The position numbers and the translations under genes were made by a program. This document shows positions 56,209 through 64,000 of a DNA stretch of 64,000 nucleotides, piece after piece; position 1 is the stretch's first letter; each line of letters begins with the position of its first letter. This DNA is from Oribacterium parvum ACB1 (GTDB taxonomy: Bacteria > Bacillota > Clostridia > Lachnospirales > Lachnospiraceae). The notes beneath the pieces were generated by a model. The model had not been told where the DNA came from and searched no databases. It worked only from the letters and a program-made list of their open reading frames with translations. Location of the stretch: contig NZ_KE148312.1 of NCBI RefSeq assembly GCF_000238055.2, forward strand, positions 813,201 to 877,200, given 5' to 3'.

Positions 56209-56365
56209 GAATATAATGACAGAGATAAACATTTTTGTTTATTCCCTATAAAAATGGATTTGTGATTTTGTGTATAATTGTGGAGAGATTTTAGAAGATT
56301 CATTTTAGGCTCAGTGTATCATTTCATATCAAGCTAGATACTGACAAGATTCCATGAACACTAAA

Positions 56366-56405
56366 ACTCCGGTCAAAATGGAATCACCTTCCCTTTTAAC
56401 CGGAG
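56366..56405 (-). terminator. Terminator after the truncated permease
   Basis: ACTCCGGT at 56366-56373 pairs with ACCGGAG(C) at 56399-56405 and is followed on the minus strand by TTTTAGTG. It is about 50 bases after the permease-fragment stop codon, a relic of the old operon end. The remaining sequence from 56209 to 56365 shows no gene. Confidence 0.65.
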
Positions 56406-56455
56406 CCGCTTTGTCATAACATGAATTTCTCTTATAAAAATCCTACTGAATTATA

Positions 56456-56785
56456 CTATCCTTCCCTCTTTCTACTTTTTGCAATTTCCATTCGTTGCTT
56501 AATTTGAGGACCGGCAACTTGAATTAAAATTACAACAATCAAGATGATTCCTTTTACCGCATCATTGATTAAAGAATTCATCTTTAAGGCGATAATGATT
56601 TTATCGATTACCGTATAAGAAAGAGAGCCGAATAAGATGCCCAGACATTTTCCCTTTCCGCCCGACATACTGATTCCACCTAAAACCACCGCTGCAATAG
56701 CATACATTTCAAAGCTGGATCCGGTAGTCGCAGGATCGGAAGAAGCATTCATAGCTATCCAGAAAAAGGAAGCCAGCCCCACCAT
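56456..56785 (-). pseudogene. Sugar ABC permease (RbsC-like), C-terminal third only
   Basis: The frame matches the C-terminal 100 residues of ribose-type permeases: FEMYAIAAVVLGGISMSGGKG and NDAVKGIILIVVILIQ. The first 200 or more residues are missing; the sequence to the right at 56790 is a LacI C terminus on the other strand. It cannot form a transporter. An intact homologue is encoded at 57064-58023. Confidence 0.82.
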
Positions 56786-56789
56786 AACC

Positions 56790-56939
56790 TACTTTAATCA
56801 GCCTAAGCAACAACTGGAATTTACCGCTTGCGAGATTCTCGTGGAAAATATTTTGAGTTCCGGCCTTTCCCCGCACTCCATGATTCTCTCTACAGAATTA
56901 ATAATCAGAGAGTCTACGGCAGGGACTCCAACCAAATAG
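56790..56939 (+). pseudogene. LacI-family regulator, C-terminal fragment
   Basis: The plus strand encodes YFNQPKQQLEFTACEILVEN and then STELIIRESTAG before a stop codon at 56937, the characteristic end of LacI/PurR-type regulators (xxQPxxxxGxxAxxxLL...LPTELVIRESTA). The DNA-binding domain and most of the sensor domain are missing. It abuts the permease fragment 5' to 5', so one deletion probably removed both gene starts. Confidence 0.78.
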
Positions 56940-56981
56940 ATGGAAAAAAGATGACAGGTTATTTACCATTTACACTTTTTT

Positions 56982-57020
56982 AGGCCTCCCATGATGAAAA
57001 AACATCATAGAAGGCCTTTC
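56982..57020 (+). terminator. Terminator of the former lacI gene
   Basis: AGGCCT...ATGATG pairs with CATCAT...AGGCCT around an A6 loop, followed on the plus strand by TTTCTTTAT. It sits about 45 bases after the LacI stop codon. The minus-strand side has A residues instead of T, so it is not a good terminator for the permease gene at 57064. Confidence 0.65.
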
Positions 57021-57063
57021 TTTATCTATTCCAAAGACTTTGCTTTCTTATATTATCTAAATT

Positions 57064-58023
57064 CTACTTTCTTACCTGGTCAATCACTACCGCAATCAAA
57101 ATAATTACACCCATGGCAACTGTCTGCCAGTAAGCAGAAACTCCTAGTAGACTTAAAGCATTATTTATAATTCCTATTACAATAAGTCCAATAACCGTTT
57201 GTGGAATTCCACCACGGCCTCCGGACATACTCGTTCCCCCCATAGCCACGGCTGCAATCGCATTTAATTCGTAACCGACAGCAGCAGTAGCCTGTCCGTT
57301 CTGAAGCTTAGAAGCAAGAACCAAACCGGCAAGCGCAGACAAAATGCCGGATATTACATACACGGAAAAACGAATCTGATCCACATTGATTCCGGTTAAC
57401 TTTGCAACTTCTTTATTGCTCCCGACTGCATAAACATATCTGCCATAGCATGTCTTAGTCAGAAGAACATAACTTAGTAAGATAATAAGAACCATTAAGA
57501 TAACACAAACCGGAATAATACCAATTTCCTTTAATCCAATGAACCCAAAGCTTTCCGGAAGTCCAAAAACCGGCTTTGCGTCAGTAAAGACATATGCTAA
57601 GCCTCTTGCTACGTTCATCATTGCCATCGTTGCAATAAAAGGAGGCACATTTAACTTCGCAATACAAAATCCATTGATTGCCCCACAAATCGTTCCAATC
57701 ACAAGGGAAGTTAAAATTATAATCAGAATGGACATCGGTACTGATGCATTTGGCATGGTTTTTACAAGAGATGCTCCTGCTACACCTGCAATGGCAGCAA
57801 CGGATCCTACAGAAAGATCAATTCCGTCTGACAAGATGGTAAAAGTCATTCCACAAGCAATTAAAGCGTTGATGGAAATCTGAATCAGAATATTCTTGAT
57901 GTTTCCCCCAGTTGCAAAACGGGGAACAAAAATTAAACAAACTGCAAAGAGTGCAACAGCAAATAGGAGCATGGTATTTTCCCCTTTTAAGACTCCTGCA
58001 ATACCATTTTTCTGTTTATTCAT
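57064..58023 (-). CDS. Sugar ABC transporter permease (RbsC-like)
   Basis: The 319-residue membrane protein has about nine to ten helices, ILSDGIDLSVGSVAAIAG near residue 62, ICGAINGFCIAKLNVPPFIATM near 110 and GYELNAIAAVAMGGTSMSGGRGG near 250, all conserved in ribose/xylose/autoinducer-2 permeases. Overlaps the ATPase gene by eight bases. It forms the membrane channel with the RbsA-like ATPase and the lipoprotein encoded upstream. Confidence 0.94.
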   Translation of the reverse strand: MNKQKNGIAGVLKGENTMLLFAVALFAVCLIFVPRFATGGNIKNILIQISINALIACGMTFTILSDGIDLSVGSVAAIAGVAGASLVKTMPNASVPMSILIIILTSLVIGTICGAINGFCIAKLNVPPFIATMAMMNVARGLAYVFTDAKPVFGLPESFGFIGLKEIGIIPVCVILMVLIILLSYVLLTKTCYGRYVYAVGSNKEVAKLTGINVDQIRFSVYVISGILSALAGLVLASKLQNGQATAAVGYELNAIAAVAMGGTSMSGGRGGIPQTVIGLIVIGIINNALSLLGVSAYWQTVAMGVIILIAVVIDQVRK

Positions 58024-59533
58024 ACGCTACCTCCTCATTTCCCTTGCTTGCAAAGAGCATAACATTTTCCTCCGTTGCCTCTGCACTATCTAAAAATCCT
58101 GTTACATACCCTTCACGCATCACCATAATACGATTCGAGCAACCAAGCACTTCCGGTAACTCCGAAGAGACTAAAATTATACTTCCACCACCTTCTACGA
58201 AATTCTTCATAAGTTCGTATATTTCTGCTTTCGCATTGACATCAATTCCTCTCGTCGGCTCATCCATAATCAGAATTTTAGACTTTGCAAGAAGCCACTT
58301 TGCAATAACCACCTTTTGCTGATTTCCACCTGAAAGATTCTTTGTGACCGCCAAATCGGAAGGTGTTTTGATTCTCAACTTTTCTATATAAGATACGGCT
58401 TCCTGCTTTTCCCACAAAAAGTCAATAAAACCGTTATGACTATTCTCTTTTAAGGAAGCTAAACTGGTATTCTCACGAACTGTTTTCTCCAGTAATAGCC
58501 CCTGTCCTCTTCTATCTTCCGGAATAAGTCCAATTCCTCTTCGGATAATCTCTTTAGGACTCTTCCCTTTAATACTTTCTCCATACAATAGCACGTCACC
58601 ATGCTCATAAGTGTCTGCACCAAAAATAGCACGCATTAACTCTGTTCTTCCTGCACCAATTAAACCTGCAACACCAAGAACTTCACCTTTATATAATTGG
58701 AACGAAACATTTTTAAAGCGATGAGCAGAAGATATCTCTTTTACTTCTAAAACAACTTCTCTTTTCTCTGGCACTTCTGCCTTATAATAGAATTGAGAAA
58801 TTTCTCTACCCACCATCATTTCAACCATTTTCTGTTCTGTTACTGTAGAAACAGGTACCGTTGCAATCTTTGTACCATCTCTAAGAACTGTAAGGGTATC
58901 TCCCATCTCTAGAATTTCTTTTAAACGATGGGAAATGTAGATTACTGCTACATTGTCTTTCTTCAGCTGACGGATGACGCGAAAAAGAGACTGCACTTCA
59001 TGATCTGATAGGGAACTCGTAGGCTCATCCATGATAACCATTTTACTATTCTGCGAAACGGCTCTGGCAATTTCCACCATCTGTTTCTCACCGTTACTTA
59101 GTTTATGGACCGGTGTGGTCGGATCAATCGCTACATCCATTCCATCTAGAATTTTTTTGCATTCGGCAATCATCTTCCCTTTATCCAAAAAACCGGATTT
59201 TTTCTTTTCCCTTCCTAGGAAAACATTTTCGTAAACTTTCAAATCAGGGATGACACTTAACTCCTGGTGAATAACACTGATACCGCGATGCTGGGCTTCA
59301 CGAATATTTTTCGCTCCGGGTGCTCCTTCTATCAGCACTTCACCTTTATCCGGCTGATAAATGCCCGAAATAATCTTAATGATTGTAGACTTTCCTGCAC
59401 CATTTTCCCCTAAAAGCACATGTACTTCTCCAGGATAAAAGGCAATGGAGATATCCTCCAGAACTTTCACGCCGGGAAACTCTTTATGAATATGTTTCAG
59501 CTCTACTAAAGCCTCTCTTTTCTCATCCATCAT
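58016..59533 (-). CDS. Sugar ABC transporter ATPase with two ATPase domains (RbsA-like)
   Basis: The 505-residue protein has two fused ABC domains: the first with GENGAGKSTIIKI, LSNGEKQMVEIARA and VIMDEPTSSLSDHE; the second, degenerate at Walker A (GLIGAGRTELMRAI), with LSGGNQQKVVIAKWL and LIMDEPTRGIDVNAK. This layout is specific to monosaccharide importers of the RbsA/MglA class. It is separated from the binding-protein gene by a hairpin that may limit its expression. Confidence 0.95.
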   Translation of the reverse strand: MMDEKREALVELKHIHKEFPGVKVLEDISIAFYPGEVHVLLGENGAGKSTIIKIISGIYQPDKGEVLIEGAPGAKNIREAQHRGISVIHQELSVIPDLKVYENVFLGREKKKSGFLDKGKMIAECKKILDGMDVAIDPTTPVHKLSNGEKQMVEIARAVSQNSKMVIMDEPTSSLSDHEVQSLFRVIRQLKKDNVAVIYISHRLKEILEMGDTLTVLRDGTKIATVPVSTVTEQKMVEMMVGREISQFYYKAEVPEKREVVLEVKEISSAHRFKNVSFQLYKGEVLGVAGLIGAGRTELMRAIFGADTYEHGDVLLYGESIKGKSPKEIIRRGIGLIPEDRRGQGLLLEKTVRENTSLASLKENSHNGFIDFLWEKQEAVSYIEKLRIKTPSDLAVTKNLSGGNQQKVVIAKWLLAKSKILIMDEPTRGIDVNAKAEIYELMKNFVEGGGSIILVSSELPEVLGCSNRIMVMREGYVTGFLDSAEATEENVMLFASKGNEEVAYE

Positions 59534-59553
59534 CGTTTACTCCATACTCTTTG

Positions 59554-59581
59554 AAAAAGGCGCCCTTCCAGAAGGACGCCT
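59554..59581 (-). terminator. Attenuating terminator between binding protein and ATPase genes
   Basis: On the minus strand AGGCGTCCTTC pairs with GAAGGGCGCCT (one mismatch), followed by TTTTTC. Its place after the binding-protein gene fits partial termination, giving more binding protein than transporter. Confidence 0.75.
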
Positions 59582-59600
59582 CCTTGTAAACAGTCTTTTA

Positions 59601-60614
59601 TTACTTTGCATTCTTCGCATCAATGATATACGGCGCAATCAAAATCTCGGAATCTACCTGCTCTCCTTCCAAATGCTTCTTAATTGCTTCCAGAGTGGAC
59701 TTGCCAATTCCTGCAGGATCCTGTGCTACATCAGCAACCCAGTTTCCACCCTTCTTAATTTCAGCAACACCTTCCGGATTTCCGTCATAGCCAATAATCT
59801 TTGTCTTTGCACCGGCAGCTGTAATGGAAGAAAGTGCTCCTGTTGCTGCAGGGTCACCTACGCAGAAAACAACATCGATGTTGTCATTCTTTAAAAGCAT
59901 ATTCTGCATAACATCTGCAGCTTTCTGCTGGTCTCCGGAGTAGTTCTGTACATCTACAATCTTGATGTCCGGAGCATTTTCTTTCAGATAATCTGTAAAT
60001 CCTTTTTCTCTATCTACACAGCTCTCGATTTCAGAGTATGTGATGACTGCTGCATTTCCTTTCTTGTCGGTAAGAATATTGTTCACTACATATTCAGCAG
60101 CAAGCTGTCCACCCTTCTTGTTATCTGTAGCAACATGGGTAACCGGCTTTCCATCAGAAGCGATATCCATGGTAAATACCGGAATGCCTGCCTTATCAGC
60201 CAAATCAATCATGGACTTGGATCCGGCTGAGTTTGTCGGAGCAATCACGATAGCATCTACCTTCTTGGTGATGAAGTCCTGTACCTGACCAAGCTGCTTG
60301 TTTGCATCTCCGGCTGCATCCTGTACATCCAAGGTCCAGCCATACTCTTTTGCCTGCTCTTCCATAGCAGATTCAATGCTGTTATAGAACACATGTGTAC
60401 TGTTTAGAAGGCTCACACCAATGGTCTTCGCCTCTCCTTTACTTTGCTCTTTTGCAGCTTCTGTCTCACCAGCTTTCTCAGTAGCTTTCTCACTAGCCTG
60501 CTCTGTTTGCTTCTCTGTTCCTGCTGCTGTTGTACTCTTTGCAGCACCGCCACCGCAAGCCATAAGGGACACTGCCATTAAGGCTGCGAGTGCAAAAGAA
60601 ATACCTTTTTTCAT
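59601..60614 (-). CDS. Sugar ABC transporter substrate-binding lipoprotein
   Basis: Start taken as ATG 60614 (MKKGISFALA) after GGAGG. The 337-residue protein has a lipobox (SLMAC), a Thr/Glu/Ala-rich spacer of about 45 residues, and a periplasmic-binding-protein type 1 fold (TIGVSLLNSTHVFYNSIESAM, VDAIVIAPTNSAGSKSMID, NAAVITYSEIESCVDREKGF, DVVFCVGDPAATGALS, IIGYDGNPEGVAEI). The binding pocket belongs to the ribose/autoinducer-type class; the sugar cannot be read from sequence. The catabolic genes upstream suggest a ketose or related sugar. Confidence 0.93.
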   Translation of the reverse strand: MKKGISFALAALMAVSLMACGGGAAKSTTAAGTEKQTEQASEKATEKAGETEAAKEQSKGEAKTIGVSLLNSTHVFYNSIESAMEEQAKEYGWTLDVQDAAGDANKQLGQVQDFITKKVDAIVIAPTNSAGSKSMIDLADKAGIPVFTMDIASDGKPVTHVATDNKKGGQLAAEYVVNNILTDKKGNAAVITYSEIESCVDREKGFTDYLKENAPDIKIVDVQNYSGDQQKAADVMQNMLLKNDNIDVVFCVGDPAATGALSSITAAGAKTKIIGYDGNPEGVAEIKKGGNWVADVAQDPAGIGKSTLEAIKKHLEGEQVDSEILIAPYIIDAKNAK

Positions 60615-60654
60615 CAATTTTTCCTCCTCTTTAAATTAAATTGGTAATATTCAG

Positions 60655-60683
60655 AACGGATGCAGTAAAATTGCATTTCCGTT
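60655..60683 (-). other. Hairpin between the aldolase and binding-protein genes
   Basis: AACGGA-TGCA at 60655-60664 pairs with TGCA-TT-TCCGTT at 60672-60683 with a two-base bulge. No U run follows on the minus strand, so it is more likely an RNA-processing or stabilising element at the 5' side of the binding-protein message than a terminator. Confidence 0.5.
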
Positions 60684-60702
60684 TTGATACAAATTGTAAA
60701 AA

Positions 60703-61557
60703 CTAAGCCTTATTTACGCTATTCAAAACCTGCATCTTATGCATAACAAGCTCTTTCACTTTCGCTCTACCTGCACCATTATATTTCTTAGGATCAAAGG
60801 CATCCGGATTCTCCGCTATAAACGCTTTCACTCCCTTTGTAAATGCATCTCTTAGCTCAGTTGCAAAATTCACCTTGCAAATTCCAAGTCCTGTAGATTT
60901 CTTTACATCCTCATCCGGTATTCCGGATGCTCCATGTAATACGATAGGAATACTTACCAAACCTTTCGTCTTCTCCAAGATATCAAAACGTAGTTTTGGA
61001 ACCCCTTGATAAAAACCATGTGCATTTCCAATTCCAACCGCTAGAAAATCCACCCCCGTCTGCTCTGCAAACGCTTTTGCCTCCTGCGGATCGGTGTAGG
61101 CCTTTTCACTATCCTTCACTTCATGCGTGTCTTCTTTACCTCCGACTGTTCCAAGCTCTCCCTCAACCGGAACTCCCATAGCGTGAGTAAACTCCACAAC
61201 CTTCTTTGTAAGTTCAACATTTTCTGCAAAAGGAAGTTTCGAACCGTCAATCATGATAGAAGTATAGCCGGAGCGAAGCGCCTTCGCACAAAGTTCCGCG
61301 CTGTTCCCATGATCCAAGTGTAATGCTACAGGAACCTTTGCTTTCCCTGCCACCGCATTCACCATTCCAAAAAATAGGTCCGTATCTGCATACTGCAGGC
61401 TTCCCGGAGTTGTTTGAATAATCACCGGAGAGGACGACTCTTCTGCTGCAGACACAATTGCCTGCACCATCTCCATGTTCTCTGCATTAAAAGCGCCTAC
61501 TGCATATCCCTCTCTTTGTGCTTTTAACAAAATATCTTTTGAACTGACTAAACTCAT
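60703..61557 (-). CDS. Class II fructose/tagatose-bisphosphate aldolase
   Basis: The 284-residue protein has the zinc-binding HLDHGNSAE (near residue 80), GVPVEGELGTVGGKED near 132 and IPIVLHGASGIPDEDVKKS near 202, and a conserved KVNFATELRDAF. It is of the GatY/KbaY/FbaA class that cleaves ketose-1,6-bisphosphates to DHAP and glyceraldehyde-3-phosphate. Its operon partners (PfkB kinase, DhaL, DhaK-like) suggest cleavage of a bisphosphate made from the imported sugar; whether fructose or tagatose type is not decided by inspection. Confidence 0.92.
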   Translation of the reverse strand: MSLVSSKDILLKAQREGYAVGAFNAENMEMVQAIVSAAEESSSPVIIQTTPGSLQYADTDLFFGMVNAVAGKAKVPVALHLDHGNSAELCAKALRSGYTSIMIDGSKLPFAENVELTKKVVEFTHAMGVPVEGELGTVGGKEDTHEVKDSEKAYTDPQEAKAFAEQTGVDFLAVGIGNAHGFYQGVPKLRFDILEKTKGLVSIPIVLHGASGIPDEDVKKSTGLGICKVNFATELRDAFTKGVKAFIAENPDAFDPKKYNGAGRAKVKELVMHKMQVLNSVNKA

Positions 61558-61590
61558 TCTGTTCCCCTTTCTCTAACCTATGATGAAATC

Positions 61591-62523
61591 TTACTTTATC
61601 TCCTCTATTTCCACTTTTGAAAGCATCTCTTCCAAATCCTGCCTTTCACATAGCTCTGTCCCGGGGTGAAGAAGAGATCCCGTTGCACAAGCTACCGCAT
61701 AACGAAAAACCTCTTTGTCCGGAAGCCCTTCCATCATAGCAAGACAAGCACCTGCAACCATAGAATCCCCCGCGCCTTGCACACCTTGCACCAAAACCTT
61801 CACTGGCTTTGCCTGATAAACCTTACTTTCTGTTAAGAACACGGCGCCTTCTTCTCCAAGCGAAATACAAAGATAATGGACTCCCCCCTGAATCAAAGTC
61901 TTTCCAAAAGAAAGCATCTCCTCTTTATCTCGGAAAGCTTTCCCATATAGGATTTCCAACTCCCCTCTATTTGGCTTCACAAAAAACGGCTTTGCCGGAA
62001 GCGCCAAAGAAAGTAAATCCCCACTGGCATCCAAAATTGTTTTCACTCCCTTTTCATTGGCCTTTTGGATTAAATCCCGATAAATACTTCTCGGTACTCC
62101 GGGCGGGACTGACCCATCTACAACAAGAATATCCGTTTTATCCCACTCTTTGTCCAATAGAGCAAGAAATCCCTCTACATCTTGTTCTGTAACTTCTCTC
62201 CCTTTATCATTAAACTCACTCATCACTCTTTTTTCCGTGTCAAAAATCTTCACATTGACACGCAATGCTCCCGGAACAGAATATAAAGTATACGGGCAAT
62301 GAATTTCCTTGAAAAATCGTTCTAATTTTTCTTTATCCTCCTGATAAGAAAAACCCGCCGCCTTATTCTGAATTCCCAGATTCTGTAGTGCAAGACTAAC
62401 GTTGATTCCTTTTCCGGAAATATCCTCTTGCGTTCTTAAAACTTTGTTTGTTCCTCCATATAGAAATTTTTCAATTTCAATGGTGCGATCAACGCAAGGG
62501 TTTAACGTTACTGTCAGAATCAC
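61591..62523 (-). CDS. PfkB-family 1-phosphofructokinase / tagatose-6-phosphate kinase type
   Basis: The 310-residue protein begins ILTVTLNPCVDRTIEIEKFL, as in FruK and LacC, has SGKGINVSLALQNLG near residue 36, and the PfkB active-site block VQGVQGAGDSMVAGACLAM near 245 (catalytic Asp in GAGDS). It phosphorylates a ketose monophosphate to a bisphosphate, the substrate of the aldolase encoded next. It overlaps the dhaL gene by four bases. Confidence 0.92.
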   Translation of the reverse strand: MILTVTLNPCVDRTIEIEKFLYGGTNKVLRTQEDISGKGINVSLALQNLGIQNKAAGFSYQEDKEKLERFFKEIHCPYTLYSVPGALRVNVKIFDTEKRVMSEFNDKGREVTEQDVEGFLALLDKEWDKTDILVVDGSVPPGVPRSIYRDLIQKANEKGVKTILDASGDLLSLALPAKPFFVKPNRGELEILYGKAFRDKEEMLSFGKTLIQGGVHYLCISLGEEGAVFLTESKVYQAKPVKVLVQGVQGAGDSMVAGACLAMMEGLPDKEVFRYAVACATGSLLHPGTELCERQDLEEMLSKVEIEEIK

Positions 62524-63164
62524 TGCTCTTCCCCCTTTACAAAATCAGCCATGGCCTGAAAGATAATATACACGGAAGTTGCACCGGCATCCTGCAGTCC
62601 AATTGCCTTTTCCCCAAAATACTTCGCCCTTCCAAAACGTGCCTTAATGGTCTTGGTATATTCCATACCTTTCTTTGCTGCTTCAGCCGCCTTCTGTAAG
62701 CCTTCTGTTAAATCCAAACCGTCTTCACTACCTTCTTTCAAAGCAAGCACAGCCGGCTCCAGCGCATCCACCATGGTCTTGTCTCCCACTTTCGCTTTTC
62801 CTCTTTTCTTTAGAGAAGCAAGGGAAGTGAAGAATACTTCTGCAAAATCCTTCAAAGAGAATGTATCTCTTTCCTCTCGTTTCACAATGCCCGAGATAAA
62901 CACCGTTCCAAAAAGTACACCCGATGCACCGCCCATAGTATCTAACAAACAAGTTCCTACGGCTTGGAAAACCTCTTCACAAGATCGTGGATAGAAGGTC
63001 TCCAACATTCGTTCCACGGCAAGAAACCCTCGCTTCATGCCCGTACCATGGTCACCATCCCCAATCTTTAAATCTATTTCCGTAAGATAAGGCTCTGCTT
63101 CCACAATTCTCTTCGCTACGGACTTCATCATTTCTTTTAGTTGTTCTTTATTCAATTCGTTCAT
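62520..63164 (-). CDS. dhaL: DhaL-type dihydroxyacetone kinase subunit
   Basis: The 214-residue all-helical protein has the Mg-ADP site IDLKIGDGDHGTGMKRGF near residue 30 and DTMGGASGVLFGTVF near 74 and DAGATSVYIIFQAM near the C terminus. DhaL supplies the phosphoryl group to DhaK. In PTS-type systems DhaM recharges bound ADP; no dhaM is in the window, so either it lies to the right or this DhaL uses ATP directly. Confidence 0.93.
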   Translation of the reverse strand: MNELNKEQLKEMMKSVAKRIVEAEPYLTEIDLKIGDGDHGTGMKRGFLAVERMLETFYPRSCEEVFQAVGTCLLDTMGGASGVLFGTVFISGIVKREERDTFSLKDFAEVFFTSLASLKKRGKAKVGDKTMVDALEPAVLALKEGSEDGLDLTEGLQKAAEAAKKGMEYTKTIKARFGRAKYFGEKAIGLQDAGATSVYIIFQAMADFVKGEEQ

Positions 63165-63203
63165 AGTTTATCTACCCTACATCCGCTAAAGTAATCCGAA
63201 TTT

Positions 63204-64000
63204 TCAAATCTTTCTTTTATAGAACAGTGGAGAATATGCCTCTTGCCGATAAAAATCTCTATATTGCTCCTGTATTTTTAAGAAGGTGAGCGATAATCCT
63301 CCGGCTCCCTGTGTCGGAAAAAGAGACTGAACAAAAGTATCAAACACCTTTATCTTTTTACTCTGCAAGAACTCCTGCAAGCTATGTAGTAAGACACACT
63401 CCTCTAAAACGGTAGTTGCCTGAAAGGGATTCACAAAAACTGCAATCTCACTTCCTTCTTCTATCTGTAAGTCATGAATGAGAGGTTCCGCCAACTTTTC
63501 TATCATCTCCTCTGCAAGGGGAAGCTCTGTCCTTTCTTTTCCCATCTCTCCGTTAAATCCCATGCCGTATTCTACAAAACCATCCGGTAAATCATAGGCT
63601 TCTTTTCCTGTTTCAAAGACAAACGCAGGTGATGTTGTGACACTTGCTGTCGCCAGATTCCGGTTTAACTCTTCCCCAAGAGAAACCAGTTCATCCAGAC
63701 TAAGTCCTGCATCCCTCGCAGCGGAAAGAACCTTTAAGACAATGGTAACTCCGGCAATTCCTCGTCTTTCTTCTCTGTCAACAGCAGAATCTACATCATC
63801 TGAAACATAAATTTGTCTCGTTTTTATTCCTTCCAATTCTGCAAGTTCACTAACTAATTCAAAATTCAATACATCTCCGGCATGGTTCGTTGCGATACAC
63901 AGAACGCCTTTCTCATGGGGAAGCGCACGAATCGTCTTCAAAATACTTCCCGCTGCGGGTGCAGTAAAAACGTCCCCTAAAACACAGGCATCTGCCAGTC
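63204..64000 (-). CDS. dhaK: DhaK-like subunit, N terminus outside the window, altered active-site motif
   Basis: The frame is open to the right edge (reading LADACVLGDVFTAPAAGSIL before LKTIRALPHEKG), so roughly the first 70-80 residues are missing. Visible family motifs are CIATNHAGDVLNF (with the catalytic Asp of GD), VSDDVDS and RRGIAGVTIVLKV, and SLGEELNRNLATASV. The segment expected as GIGIHGEPG, whose His binds dihydroxyacetone covalently, reads YGMGFNGEMG: the His is replaced by Asn. So the protein may bind another substrate or not form the hemiaminal. First visible gene of the sugar operon. Confidence 0.88.
   Translation of the reverse strand, partial: LADACVLGDVFTAPAAGSILKTIRALPHEKGVLCIATNHAGDVLNFELVSELAELEGIKTRQIYVSDDVDSAVDREERRGIAGVTIVLKVLSAARDAGLSLDELVSLGEELNRNLATASVTTSPAFVFETGKEAYDLPDGFVEYGMGFNGEMGKERTELPLAEEMIEKLAEPLIHDLQIEEGSEIAVFVNPFQATTVLEECVLLHSLQEFLQSKKIKVFDTFVQSLFPTQGAGGLSLTFLKIQEQYRDFYRQEAYSPLFYKRKI

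Noticed and set aside
56982-57020. Hairpin considered as terminator of the intact RbsC-like permease
   Set aside because: After the stem the minus strand has A residues, not T; it suits the plus-strand LacI remnant instead.

Overview
The window looks like a chromosomal segment of a low-to-moderate GC anaerobic Firmicute of the class Clostridia, most likely family Lachnospiraceae (inferred from gene content and order: TraX-like protein, DUF1385-rpmE synteny, Asp23-nusB-xseA-xseB-ispA-dxs-tlyA, CD1871A/TlpA redox genes, HipBA and ImmA/DUF4411 modules). Genus cannot be fixed from the sequence. Almost every real gene is on the minus strand; the clear plus-strand exceptions are an SRP RNA, a tandem-TOBE protein gene and a LacI remnant.

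Layout: 1-10 kb is housekeeping: an MBOAT acyltransferase cut by the window edge, SRP RNA, tatD, TraX-like, metG, a small coiled-coil protein, eno, prmC and a DUF1385 protein. 10.2-18.2 kb is an accessory block lying between the DUF1385 gene and rpmE, which are usually close neighbours: a decayed large serine recombinase, two exporter-fold ABC subunits, an ECF-type module (one subunit fused to an ABC exporter, giving three ATPase domains in one protein) and a PchR/YbtA-type AraC regulator. Two GTTAG-N6-CTAAY dyads at its promoters suggest iron control, and the set resembles siderophore-import modules such as Eqb/Ybt. 18.2-31.4 kb holds rpmE, guaB and a purine operon (purC-E-F-M-L-N-H-D) headed by a ykkC-type RNA that is best read as a PRPP riboswitch. 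31.5-40 kb holds tlyA, a tandem-TOBE gene, a DUF3990 ADP-ribosyltransferase-like toxin candidate with two small partners, and the isoprenoid/exonuclease VII/nusB/asp23 run.

40-51 kb is accessory: a hipBA locus with internally deleted hipA, a two-component system beside a 4Fe-4S membrane protein, a 50-residue CD1871A protein and a TlpA-like lipoprotein, an AAA/DUF4143 ATPase, remnants of KilA-N, DUF1016 and a methyltransferase, and an ImmA/IrrE-DUF4411 pair. 51-56 kb is a D-threonate/D-erythronate type catabolic locus (DeoR regulator, GntP permease, PdxA2, DUF1537 kinase) producing DHAP. 56.4-57 kb is a deletion scar with the 3' ends of a sugar permease and a LacI regulator back to back. 57-64 kb is a second sugar locus: ribose-type ABC transporter, class II aldolase, PfkB kinase, DhaL and a DhaK-like protein in which the substrate-binding His motif reads GFNGE instead of GIHGE.

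A window-wide oddity is the frequency of short, degenerate tandem arrays (16-31 bp period) just downstream of genes (prmC, guaB, purH, purM, tlpA, gntP), some copying the gene's own 3' end, together with charged low-complexity insertions in several housekeeping proteins.
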